Translations under genes and position numbers: made by a program
Shown: one piece after another, positions 34,421 to 42,297 of the stretch
Layout of the letters: the number at the start of each line of letters is the position of its first letter
Position numbering within the stretch: position 1 is the stretch's first letter
The notes under the pieces: generated by a model
What the model saw: only the letters and a program-made list of their open reading frames with translations
What the model was told of the DNA's origin: nothing
Database searches by the model: none
From: Fibrella forsythiae
Lineage (GTDB): Bacteria; Bacteroidota; Bacteroidia; Cytophagales; Spirosomataceae
NCBI RefSeq assembly: GCF_017353175.1
Contig: NZ_JAFMYW010000016.1
Coordinates: forward strand, 1-45,637
Length of the DNA stretch: 45,637 bases
Direction of reading: 5' to 3'

Positions 34421-34546
34421 ATGATGATCGTCAACTTTAACTATGATGGTTGTAGCTGTAAGTGGATGGCCAGACGACCAGGGTTTCACCCGGGGATCTG
34501 GCCGGTCCAGTGGAGGACAGACCAGATCCGGTCCGCCCTGACTTAG
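34421..34546 (+). pseudogene. Truncated copy of the 33632 family
   Basis: ATG at 34421 gives MMIVNFNYDGCSCKWMARRP and 21 more residues to TAG. The first eleven residues match MMRINFIYDGC of the protein at 33632; after that the homology is lost and the sequence looks like random translation. Its place opposite sigma-like copy 2 shows that the whole divergent pair was duplicated. Confidence 0.5.
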
Positions 34547-34699
34547 TTATAACCGCTTGTTTGCCGTAGTGAACCACCCCAGATAAAACCCTCGAAGAGG
34601 CGAAGGGGGTGGCGACCCGCCACGTAGTGCTGGGTTAAGTCGATGTTTTTGCCCAGGCTTTCATACAGGTTAAGCTACTTACCCGGAAAGCGCCTGATG

Positions 34700-34787
34700 T
34701 CAAGCCGCCTGAAGACAACGCCCAAAACGGACAACCAACCAACGGGGGTTAGTTGTCCGTTTTGGGCGTTGTCTTCAGGCGGCTTGA
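34700..34787. repeat. Perfect inverted repeat with 36-bp arms
   Basis: The arm 34700-34735 (starting TCAAGCCGCC, ending CGGACAAC) is exactly reverse-complemented at 34752-34787, with a 16-base loop. The right arm encodes the last dozen residues of the broken primase frame, so the repeat formed or inserted at its 3' end. No T-run is present. Confidence 0.93.
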
Positions 34788-35705
34788 GAGGGCCGAAGGA
34801 ACCAGCTTCTGGCTGGCCATCAACTTCTCATTATAATCCCCGTAACCTTGCCACTTATGGTCGATATCCCCTATTTGCCAGCCCTGAGTGGCCGCCCAGG
34901 TTAGCAGCGCCTCTTTCGACTTGTTAGCTCCTCCCCCCGCTTGGGAGCAGATAATCAGTGAGCCTGGGGGCTGGGTGGCCAGAAACTCGGTGGCCTTAGC
35001 AGTCATACCCGTGCCGTTAAGAATCAAGTAGTTGAAGGTGCCCACCGGGGGCTTGTCCACGGTGAGAAAACTGCCAAAGTCAGGCAGACCCTCAAAGCAG
35101 AGCCAGGCCGCCGTGGGACTGAGCAAAAAGGCGCTGATATCTTTGGAGCCCAGGCTCAGCTTGCGCCACTGGGTTCCTCCCAGCTGGCTGCGCAGCTCAA
35201 AGCCTCCTGAGGCATTAGCCAGACCAATTCCGTAAAACGGCTGCGTACCGGTCAAGTGACCAGGGGTAAAATAAATATCGGACAGATAGGGCCTCCCTCA
35301 GTGCCCTGGGGTCCAACGCCCGGCTGTGTAGAAAGGCCAGACCCCGCTCATCGGCCAATGGCTGGTGGTTTTGAAGCTGGTAGGCAGGCGTTTTTCCTTG
35401 GACCGCCTAGCGCTTAGGGGCTGGCCCCGAACAAGCTGCTCCTGCAAACTCTCCAGAAAGGCCAGGGCCTGGGCGACGCCCTGGCAGGGTCCCAGCAGCA
35501 GAGCCAGGTCAATGATGTTGCCGCCCTTGCCCGTACCAAAATCAAACCAGGCTCGACCGTAACCAGAGACGTGAAACGAGGCATGGCTCTCACTGCCGTA
35601 GGGCCGCTTATGCCAGGTATCCTTGGCCGTACGGCGCGTGGGCTGATGGCATAGCCGGGTCAGCAGCTCATTGATATCTAGTGATTTAGCATCAGAAACC
35701 GTCAT
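34749..35705 (-). pseudogene. Plasmid primase (CHC2-like plus Toprim) broken by frameshifts
   Basis: Two minus-strand frames, 35298-35705 and 34749-35255, are pieces of one gene. The first holds a CHC2-like N-terminus (KRPYGSESHASFHVSG, WFDFGTGKGGNIIDLA). The connecting text (NHQPLADERGLAFLHSRALD) is readable only in a second frame, and LSDIYFTPGHLTGTQPFYGIGL only in a third, so at least two frameshifts are present near 35385 and 35290. The Toprim part has CFEGLPDFGSFL, but the usual acidic DxD motif reads IICSQAGGGAN. The end is encoded by the long hairpin. Zinc-ligand cysteines are also reduced. Primase activity is unlikely unless the shifts are sequencing errors. Confidence 0.75.
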
Positions 35706-35894
35706 AAACGAAGAAAAGCAAGATACTAATCCACATTACTATTAGTAAAATGCTAATTTATTACTGAATAATGCAATTTTGTAACTAAGTTTTTAGTTAT
35801 CGCGCCCCTTGCCACCTCTTTTTCATTAGCATTTTCCACTGCGCTTTAGCAGTAATAAAGGTAATATTTAGTAGTTTTTTTTAATTAAAGGATT

Positions 35895-36034
35895 GCGCCA
35901 CAAAGTTACGGTCGCAAAGCGCCACAAAATTACGGTGATTACGCCACAAAGTTACGGTGAATAAGCAGCTTAACTAGCTGTAAATCAGTGCTTATCCACA
36001 CCTTTGTATCGCCATTTCCGTAATTTTGTGGCGC
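35895..36034. promoter_or_regulatory. Iteron-type replication origin with DnaA box
   Basis: The 18-mer GCGCCACAAARTTACGGT occurs at 35895-35912 and 35919-35936, and with its first base changed at 35941-35958, spaced 22-24 bp (about two helical turns). A fourth, inverted copy lies at 36018-36034. A perfect DnaA box TTATCCACA is at 35992-36000. An AT-rich stretch (about 35730-35890) adjoins and could be the melting site. Such iterons bind the initiator encoded next door. Confidence 0.85.
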
Positions 36035-36037
36035 TTT

Positions 36038-36931
36038 TCAATGCAACCCACTGATAATCTGAACCTTAGGTATAGGCGGCGCACTATGGTAAAGCAGCAG
36101 TCCCTTGGTACCTTTCTCCTCAATGCGGGCATCAGTGTAGACTGAATGCACTAATTTCCAGACCTTTACGAAATTTGAACGAAAGGCACGAATGCGGTCA
36201 TAGTCCCCGCCGAATTGATCGTAAATGGTCTTCCAAGCCAAAAACTGCGGTTTTCCGTCTGGTATGCGGTGCAGACGATGAGCCAGAAAGCAGTACAGAT
36301 CCAGGGCCGTGGCATTATTGGACAGGGCCGCCAGGTGCGTCTTGGCCAGGGGCACCGGATGATCAGAGAGGTGCTTGAAGTATTCCTGGGAAAGGGTGAT
36401 CTGGCTGGTCCACTGGGTTCGTTTGGTGCGGGTAATAATGGGCACGGTATCGCCGGTCTCCTCCTGCTCATCCAGGTAGAACGTTCGCAGGACACAGTTG
36501 GCCAGCCGGTGCATCTGATCCTGGATTACCTCCAGCTGATTCCCCCCATCGGTTAGGCCGATGTCTTTGAGGAATTTGGCCGGATTGTTGGCAATCTCAA
36601 TGGTGCGCGTCTGCTTCTGGATAGCAATCGTGTTCAAGTTAGCTAGCAGCACCCGGGCCTTGGGGCCATAGGGCAAGCCGGAATACGTTTCCTCGCCCGT
36701 TAAGGGGTCTGGGAAGGCCATCGGCGTGATGTAGAGGACAAACTTGCCTGATTGCTGCTTCCATAGCTTGTGGGGCTCCTGCTCGGGCTCACGGCGCGGA
36801 AAAAACGTATGACACATAGCCGCCGCCTGAAAGAGCAGCTCCCGATCATCGGGCTCCTCCTGAAAGCTCTCATACACCAGCTTGGATCGGCGCTTGGCTA
36901 CCTTGGATAGATCTTGCTTTTTGTCGGTCAT
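36038..36931 (-). CDS. Plasmid replication initiator, RepA-like
   Basis: The protein has 297 residues. The middle (SGLPYGPKARVLLANLNTIA, ...EIANNPAKFLKDIGLTDGG) and the following helices match the plasmid RepA family in which 'LPYGsKARLLLawi' precedes an 'i.lG.S..eFL..lGl..gG' motif (RPA_C type). It would bind the iterons at 35895-36034, which lie just after its stop, and recruit DnaA and the host helicase. The gene is 41 bases downstream of the ribbon-helix-helix gene and the par genes on the same strand, so replication and partition are probably one transcription unit. Confidence 0.82.
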   Translation of the reverse strand: MTDKKQDLSKVAKRRSKLVYESFQEEPDDRELLFQAAAMCHTFFPRREPEQEPHKLWKQQSGKFVLYITPMAFPDPLTGEETYSGLPYGPKARVLLANLNTIAIQKQTRTIEIANNPAKFLKDIGLTDGGNQLEVIQDQMHRLANCVLRTFYLDEQEETGDTVPIITRTKRTQWTSQITLSQEYFKHLSDHPVPLAKTHLAALSNNATALDLYCFLAHRLHRIPDGKPQFLAWKTIYDQFGGDYDRIRAFRSNFVKVWKLVHSVYTDARIEEKGTKGLLLYHSAPPIPKVQIISGLH

Positions 36932-36972
36932 GATTGTTTAGGAAAACACGTCGTTAATTAGCAGGTTCTCCC

Positions 36973-37263
36973 TCAAGGCTCATCTTCCCGCCTAAGCTTC
37001 TCCAGGACCGCTTCCACGATCCAGTCATGGGTCGATACCCCCATCTTGGGGCTACCCGGCTTGCGAGGCCTTCTGGCGCGCAGCCGATCAATGTCTTGAA
37101 ATATGCCCACCGACAAGCGCACGTTAAAGAACTTTGGCTTGTCGCGGTCTGTAGGCTCGATCTCAGGGCCTTGGGGCGCTACGGCTCCCCCCCGGTTGAT
37201 AATGGCTTCAATCTCAGCCTCAGTTGGCTGCTTTTTACGCGGCGGTGGTAGCGAGGTTGCCAT
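36973..37263 (-). CDS. Ribbon-helix-helix-type partition partner (ParB/ParG-like)
   Basis: The protein has 96 residues. A disordered, charged N-terminus (about 1-40) precedes [20 protein letters not shown], a strand-helix pattern typical of ribbon-helix-helix DNA-binding proteins. Its start overlaps the end of parA by 29 bases. In ParF/ParG-type systems such small proteins bind the centromere, repress the operon and stimulate the ParA ATPase. The family is inferred from pattern and context. Confidence 0.65.
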   Translation of the reverse strand: MATSLPPPRKKQPTEAEIEAIINRGGAVAPQGPEIEPTDRDKPKFFNVRLSVGIFQDIDRLRARRPRKPGSPKMGVSTHDWIVEAVLEKLRREDEP

Positions 37264-37897
37264 GCAAGATGTGGTTAAAGAGTGCGTCTAGTTCAGCGAC
37301 TGCCTTGCGGTCAGGTTCGTCCATCTCAAAAACGGCCAGGCCTTTACTGGCTGAATTGGCAAAGGCTTTTCTATTACTGATGGCAAAGGGCAAAAAGGTG
37401 AGCTGCGGATAATCCTGCAAGGCCTGGGCCACTTCTCGGTTGTCAGCACTTTTGATATCGGCTTTGCTCAGAAACGAATAGGCCGTAAAGGGCTCCGCCC
37501 TACCCGCCTGTATCTCATCGATCAGGGTGGCCACCTTAGTAACGGTCCACAGATCGTAAGAGCGCGGGGCAAACGGCGAAAGGTAGATATCGCACACAAA
37601 CATAGCCGCCCGTTGCGAGGTCGTATCCCGGCCACCCGTATCGATAACGATGTGATCATACTTGGGCCTAAGCGCCTCAATCTGTTTGCGGACGTTGATG
37701 CCCGTCAGTTGAACCAGCGTGTAGCCGCACTTCTCCAGATTGCTCTCCCGCCAGGCCGTAAAATCGGCAGCACTGCCCTGATCATCCGCATCAACCAGCA
37801 GCACATCAGCGCCCTGCTTAACCAACCAGGCGGCCAGATTGGTGGCAATGGTTGTCTTACCAACCCCGCCCTTTTGTGACCCTACTAAGATAACCAT
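37235..37897 (-). CDS. parA: ParA-type partition ATPase
   Basis: The protein has 220 residues with a deviant Walker A motif, [15 protein letters not shown] (about residues 8-22), Walker A' in [12 protein letters not shown] and Walker B in [10 protein letters not shown]. No N-terminal DNA-binding extension is present, so it is the short type Ib (ParF-like) form that pairs with a ribbon-helix-helix protein, as encoded next to it. It polymerises or forms gradients on the nucleoid to separate plasmid copies. Upstream AT-rich repeats are a likely centromere and operator. Confidence 0.9.
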   Translation of the reverse strand: MVILVGSQKGGVGKTTIATNLAAWLVKQGADVLLVDADDQGSAADFTAWRESNLEKCGYTLVQLTGINVRKQIEALRPKYDHIVIDTGGRDTTSQRAAMFVCDIYLSPFAPRSYDLWTVTKVATLIDEIQAGRAEPFTAYSFLSKADIKSADNREVAQALQDYPQLTFLPFAISNRKAFANSASKGLAVFEMDEPDRKAVAELDALFNHILHGNLATTAA

Positions 37898-37997
37898 TTT
37901 TGGTATTGGTTTTGATAGCGCAATTAGTAGCGGTTCCAGTTAGAAAACAAGTATTTTTATTCTATGCTTTTTCATAGTGGATTCAGTTAAGGAACCA

Positions 37998-38038
37998 GTA
38001 TAAAAAACAGTATAAAAAATCATACTACTTTTTATACT
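37998..38038. promoter_or_regulatory. Centromere/operator-like repeats upstream of parA
   Basis: AGTATAAAAA occurs at 37998-38007 and 38009-38018, and in reverse complement at 38029-38038. They sit about 100 bases before the parA start, where ParG-like proteins bind to control the operon and form the partition complex. Confidence 0.55.
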
Positions 38039-38399
38039 AAAAACAAGTGCCGTTCATACTGATCTCTGCCTCTTACTGAGCAATAAAAAGAAGGAGGGAA
38101 CGGCAACTATCACCTGCTGGCAAACCCTCTATGCGCCTAAAAGCTGGCCTGCTCTGCTACTTGATTGATTGACTACCATTCGGTTCCGCTTGCTGATAAT
38201 ACTCCCCTTGAAGGAGGCTAAATTTCGAACAGATACCATTCGCCTAAAAATCTGACCATCAGCCCTATATAAACCTATTTATTTCGGACCAGCAGTAATA
38301 AGTGCGAACTATTTCGAACTATTTTATTCTATATTTGTCATAACGTTTAATCAGCCGTTGGCCAACGGTCCATTACCACCTGGCTACCGGTTGTAAACA

Positions 38400-38429
38400 A
38401 AAGCCCTCTGCTTGCAGGCAGAAGGCTTT
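38400..38429 (-). terminator. Hairpin terminator
   Basis: AAAGCC at 38400-38405 pairs with GGCTTT at 38424-38429 with an inner CTGC/GCAG. On the minus strand it is followed by TTTGTTT, so it probably ends transcription of the Cys-rich frame at 38448. Confidence 0.6.
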
Positions 38430-38447
38430 CGGTACGCATTGGATTAC

Positions 38448-38645
38448 TTAATCATGTCGATGGTAGGACATCAACATCGAAAAAGCAGTCCGTACCAGCG
38501 TCCCCATCGTTGAGATCAGGGGCTGGTACTGTTTAAGCCGATTGGATAGTTTACGCATCCAATTGACTTTCGGCGCTCGCTGCATGGTGGTACATGTTTT
38601 GAGTGTCAAACAATCCGTGCACTCCGCGCACGACAACGGGAGCAA
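38448..38645 (-). CDS. Short Cys-rich frame, possible gene remnant
   Basis: The frame has 65 codons from TTG; it stays open upstream to about 38694 with further cysteines (ECKVCTTR). CAECTDCLTLKTC gives a CxxC..C pattern suited to zinc binding, followed by a basic helical part. No ATG start is available, and I recognise no family. It could be the end of a degraded transposase-like gene or a genuine small zinc protein. The terminator at 38400-38429 fits an expressed transcript. Confidence 0.35.
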   Translation of the reverse strand: MLPLSCAECTDCLTLKTCTTMQRAPKVNWMRKLSNRLKQYQPLISTMGTLVRTAFSMLMSYHRHD

Positions 38646-38690
38646 GGGTCTGGTGGTACAGACCTTACACTCCCCTAAGTTAAGTAATTA

Positions 38691-38766
38691 TTGCTTGCTT
38701 AAGCCCCAGCTATCCTAGTTGGGGCTTTTGTTTTTGCTACCCATATTAACAGGGTAAAGCAAGCAA
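38691..38766. repeat. Nested inverted repeats upstream of resolvase (possible res site or terminator)
   Basis: TTGCTTGCTT at 38691-38700 is reverse-complemented at 38757-38766. Inside it, AAGCCCCA (38701-38708) pairs with TGGGGCTT (38720-38727), followed by TTGTTTTTG, a plus-strand terminator shape. The position 165-240 bases before the resolvase start also suits recombination subsites. Confidence 0.5.
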
Positions 38767-38850
38767 ATATATAAACTAGTAAATCATGTCGGTATATTTA
38801 ACATAGTAAGAACGAGCATTCTTAACATGTTATGAATTGGATAATTCCCT

Positions 38851-38858
38851 TATTTTTG
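38851..38858 (+). promoter_or_regulatory. Bacteroidota-type -7 box for the resolvase
   Basis: TATTTTTG matches TAnnTTTG, 72 bases before the ATG at 38931. The -33 region is weak. Confidence 0.4.
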
Positions 38859-38930
38859 CCCCAGCATCCTGCTCCGAGTCTGATCCAGCTGCCACCGGCC
38901 GGGTAGGGGAGAAGCCTCAAACCACCTCCC

Positions 38931-39581
38931 ATGAAGTACGTCCCCTACTACCGCGTCTCCACCGCCAGCCAGGGCAAGTCGGGCCTGGGCCTCGCCGCCC
39001 AGCGCGAGATCGTCACCCGTTTCTTAAAACCCCACGATGAGCTGCTGGCCGAGTTCGTCGAGATCGAGTCGGGCAAGCGCGCCGACCGGCCCCAGCTGGA
39101 GAAAGCGATCGCCGCCGCTAAACAGCAAGGGGCGCGCCTGCTGATCGCCAAGCTCGACCGGCTCAGCCGCAACGTGCACTTTATCTTCTCGCTGCGCAAT
39201 TCCGAGGTCGACTTCGTGGCCTGCGATATCCCCGATGCCAACACGCTCACGGTGGGCATCATGGCCGTACTGGCCCAGCACGAGCGCGAGCTCATCGGCG
39301 AGCGCACCCGTTTGGCCCTGGCCGCCAAGAAAGCCCAGGGCCACCAGCTGGGCACCCCCAATCTGACGCCCGCCATCAGTGAGCTGGGCCGAGCTGTGCA
39401 CCAACAGAATGCCCGCCAGCACCCGGCCAACGTGCAGGCCGCTGAGCTCATTCGGCTCTATAGGCGGGAGGGGCTCCCCTACCAGGCCATAGCTGATAAG
39501 CTTAACGCCATGGGTTTTCGCACCCGGCGGGGTAAGCCCTTTCTGGCCATGAGTGCCCAGCGGCTGGACCGGCCTGCCTGA
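38931..39581 (+). CDS. Serine recombinase (resolvase/invertase family)
   Basis: The protein has 216 residues. The nucleophile Ser is in YYRVSTASQ (about residue 10), and further catalytic-domain motifs are AKLDRLSRNVHF and AQHERELIGERT. A C-terminal helix-turn-helix (LPYQAIADKLNAMGFRTRRG) follows. This is the size of typical resolvases, so it may resolve plasmid multimers or belong to a lost transposon. The GC-rich start region contrasts with the AT-rich sequence upstream. A truncated relative lies at 10585. Confidence 0.9.
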   Translation: MKYVPYYRVSTASQGKSGLGLAAQREIVTRFLKPHDELLAEFVEIESGKRADRPQLEKAIAAAKQQGARLLIAKLDRLSRNVHFIFSLRNSEVDFVACDIPDANTLTVGIMAVLAQHERELIGERTRLALAAKKAQGHQLGTPNLTPAISELGRAVHQQNARQHPANVQAAELIRLYRREGLPYQAIADKLNAMGFRTRRGKPFLAMSAQRLDRPA

Positions 39582-39620
39582 GCGGCTTCCCCCGGGAAGG
39601 CCCTGCCCGGAGCGCCCCTA

Positions 39621-39971
39621 TTGTAGTAACCGCGCCTCGGCCCAGGGGTGACAACGCATCGGGGTTGTCATGGACCTGGCCTGGGCCGCTGGCAGCTGCC
39701 TGAAGGACCCAATCAGGGCACCAATCACCTCTTTACAGACCGGTCACTACTGAAGCAGTGAGGCAGCGGTCGGCCCCCGATGTAACCACTCTGTCATATA
39801 TCACCGGGGAATGGCATTACAATTGTAATGAAGGGGTAGTGCGTGGCGGGGTCCTGTCTGGGATTTGGGTACAAGTGAGCGAATAATTTTGGGTCATCTA
39901 CCTGTAAATGAGCAAGATGACCGTTTTTTGCGGTGAGAAAATGGGAAGATCCACCGCTGACCTTGGGTAAG
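39621..39971. repeat. Tandem repeat element, copy A
   Basis: Shared landmarks with copy B, in order: TTGTAGTAACC, CGGTCACTACTGAA, GTCATATATCACCGGG, the perfect 16-bp palindrome CATTACAATTGTAATG (39815-39830), GTAGTGCGTGGCGGGGTC, GACCGTTTTTTGCGGT and CGCTGACCTTGG. No protein is supported. It could be a structured RNA or a recombination or maintenance site. Confidence 0.8.
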
Positions 39972-40091
39972 CAAAAAATCCGGGTTGATCCCGGGCGGGC
40001 AAAACAGGCCTGATCCAGGGACCAAGAGCCCTGGTTGGGCCCGTTTTCCGCTCTCACCCTGGCCAGGCTACAACGGTTCATCCCACCAACA

Positions 40092-40463
40092 TTGTAGTAA
40101 CCTCACCTCGGCTCACGGGTGACATCGGCCCTTCAGGGGTAAGAGCGACCCTCAGGCCACGGAGGGCGGGGGCAAGCAGGCTAGAGCACCCCTGCCGGAG
40201 CCCGTTTGCTCCGCTTACAAACCGGTCACTACTGAATGAGTGAGGCAATGGTTCAGCGGCCCGCTCGTGCTATGTAACCAGTGAGTCATATATCACCGGG
40301 AAAGTGCATTACAATTGTAATGGCCTGGTAGTGCGTGGCGGGGTCATACCTGGGATTTGGCCTGCGATGAGCGAAGAATTTGAGCTTAGTTAGCTTATGA
40401 TGAGCGAGTTGACCGTTTTTTGCGGTAGAAAAGTCGTAAGATCCAGCGCTGACCTTGGTTGGG
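40092..40463. repeat. Tandem repeat element, copy B
   Basis: It has the same landmarks as copy A in the same order and orientation, with the palindrome at 40307-40322, 492 bases after that of copy A. Blocks of near-identity alternate with divergent spacers. Confidence 0.8.
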
Positions 40464-41063
40464 TGAGAATTAGTGTTGGCGAAAAGCGGGACAAAAAGGT
40501 CTAATAGGACATTAGAAAAGCATTTTCTAGCCTTGTTTAGCTTCAATATCCCCTATTCTACAACTGGTTTAGAACAGCACGCTAGCCGCTAACTGCAGTA
40601 ACCTGCTTTCGGGCTATAAGTGACATAAGCGATCTGATAGCTAAGTTCACTGGATTATCCCTCGAAGGGCTGGTTAAGCAAGCGTGATAGACCTGCTGGA
40701 GGCGGCATGATTCGGCTCACTAATCGCCGCTCAGTGAGTCCGCCAGCTACCTACCAGCTACCCCTGTGATGTAAACACTTTATCATGCTTTTAGCTTGGC
40801 CTAGCTACCCGCCTGCGCCATTCCCAAAAGCAACTGCAATTTTCTGCTTGCCAGGGATGGTAAGAGGGTCGAAAGCTTAGCTTTTTTGAGTAGCATGGCC
40901 GGGGTATGCTAGCCGATCCAGGCCGTGCGGCTAAGTACTTCTTACACTATATTCCTTGCCAATAAAGGGAGTCGGTCATATAGCTGGCTGATGATCATCA
41001 TTGTTAGCCTGCAAAGAAGCGGCAACCTTGCTATTCTATAACCGCCTTTTCACCAGCCCATTT

Positions 41064-42287
41064 ATGCCCTCAACTCTGGAAGATCTACGCAATACCGGGG
41101 CAACTGACCTGCTAAAGCAATTAGAGCAACGGGTTGAACAGCTCACTGCCCAGTTAGCGCAGCGGACGGCGCAGGTCGAGGCGCTTCAGCTGGCTGGCTG
41201 GGGCCAGCCAACGGCCTTGTTGGCCCACATTGTTGAGCACACGGCCTTGGCCATTGGCATTGTCAGGAAACCCAATTGGGTCATTGAGCTAGCCAACCCA
41301 GCCATGTGTCTGCTTTGGGGTCAGACGGAAGCCCAGGTACTGGGTCAGCCTTTACTGAGCCTGCTCCCCCAGGCCAGCCAGGATCTGGAGCAGGCTTTAC
41401 GGGAAGTCTTACAAACGGGAAAGCCCCTGCAACGTAGCGAGTACGCCCTTCCCGTGCGCTTAGGCGATACAATGGCTATTCGCTACCTGGATCTTAGGTA
41501 TGACCCTCTCCCTTCCAATGATGGAGTATTACAGCGCATTAGTTTAACCGCCGTTGATGTGACCACCCGGGTTCAGACCCGCCACCAGGCGGAGAAACTG
41601 CTAACTGAAAAACGGGAGCTTCACCAGCTGGAATCGAACTTTGTGACCCTGGCCTCCCATGAGTTTCGCACGCCAATGGGGACTATTCTCTCATCGGCCT
41701 CCCTGATTGGCCGTTATAATGGAGCCGATGATGCCGATAAACGGGAGCGTCACGTGCAACAAATTAAGACGGCCGTAAACGCGCTGAATGAATTGATCAC
41801 CGATTTTCTGTCGTTAGGAAAATTAGATAAGCTAGGCCAGATGCAGCCGCTGGTACTATCCCTTTTCTGCGGTGAAACGATGGCCCAGACGCAGGCCATC
41901 GCTAAAGCTGACCAACGATTTATTTACCGGCATCTGGGCGGTGATCCGGCGATTACTACTGATGGGAACCTGCTGAAAAAAATTTTGGTCAACCTGCTGG
42001 TCAATGCCAGTAAGTATTCTTCGGAGGGGAAAGTCATTGAACTGACCACGCGTACTACGGACGCGCTCCTGCTGATCCAGGTTCGGGATGAAGGCATTGG
42101 TATTTCAGACGTGGATAAAGAGAACCTGTTTATCAACTTCTTCCGGGGGCGCAGCGCCGTTCACGTGCAGGGCACAGGCCTGGGACTCTATATCGTTAAA
42201 CGCTACGTCGATTTGCTGGGTGGAACTATCACCTTTACCAGCCAGCCTGGTCAGGGCACCATCTTTACCGTCGAACTACCCCTATAG
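41064..42287 (+). CDS. Soluble PAS histidine kinase
   Basis: The frame opens at 41001, but ATG at 41064 (MPSTLEDLRNTG, 407 residues) is the likelier start. Order: coiled coil (about 15-45), PAS (about 55-175), dimerisation domain with LASHEFRTPMGT (His199) and ATPase with NLLVNASKY, RDEGIGI and GTGLGLYIV. The HEFRTP H-box is of the common HisKA type, unlike the SHDLQEP kinases. The receiver-CRP gene starts 10 bases after its stop, so the two form a clear two-component pair. Confidence 0.9.
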   Translation: MPSTLEDLRNTGATDLLKQLEQRVEQLTAQLAQRTAQVEALQLAGWGQPTALLAHIVEHTALAIGIVRKPNWVIELANPAMCLLWGQTEAQVLGQPLLSLLPQASQDLEQALREVLQTGKPLQRSEYALPVRLGDTMAIRYLDLRYDPLPSNDGVLQRISLTAVDVTTRVQTRHQAEKLLTEKRELHQLESNFVTLASHEFRTPMGTILSSASLIGRYNGADDADKRERHVQQIKTAVNALNELITDFLSLGKLDKLGQMQPLVLSLFCGETMAQTQAIAKADQRFIYRHLGGDPAITTDGNLLKKILVNLLVNASKYSSEGKVIELTTRTTDALLLIQVRDEGIGISDVDKENLFINFFRGRSAVHVQGTGLGLYIVKRYVDLLGGTITFTSQPGQGTIFTVELPL

Positions 42288-42297
42288 CCCACTGCTT

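Larger units (their letters stand above)
37898..38447. other. AT-rich gene-free region upstream of parA
   Basis: This 550-base region has no gene. Besides the centromere-like repeats it holds a tandem repeat CGAACTATTT at 38305-38324, a perfect palindrome CCGTTGGCCAACGG at 38355-38368, a TATATTTG box at 38330-38337, and two copies of TACCATTCG near 38173 and 38237. Confidence 0.5.
39582..41063. other. 1.48-kb region of repeats without a supported gene
   Basis: It contains two copies (and a weak third from about 40593) of a repeated element. Two minus-strand frames (39794-40081 and 40286-40546) align with each other, but most codon differences change the amino acid, so I do not call them genes. 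Bases 40800-41063 hold the kinase promoter region without a clear box. Confidence 0.55.

Noticed and set aside
37996-38330. Short direct repeats upstream of parA considered as a CRISPR array.
   Set aside because: Repeats are 10 bases, unevenly spaced and AT-rich, without spacers of constant length or cas genes; a partition site explains them better.
39794-40546. Two aligned minus-strand frames ending FPGDI, considered as paralogous genes.
   Set aside because: Codon differences are mostly non-silent, and conservation continues past the stop codons, which points to nucleotide-level conservation of a repeat element.
42088-42297. N-terminal extension of the receiver-CRP frame.
   Set aside because: It overlaps the kinase gene in another frame; the receiver fold begins exactly at the ATG at 42298.
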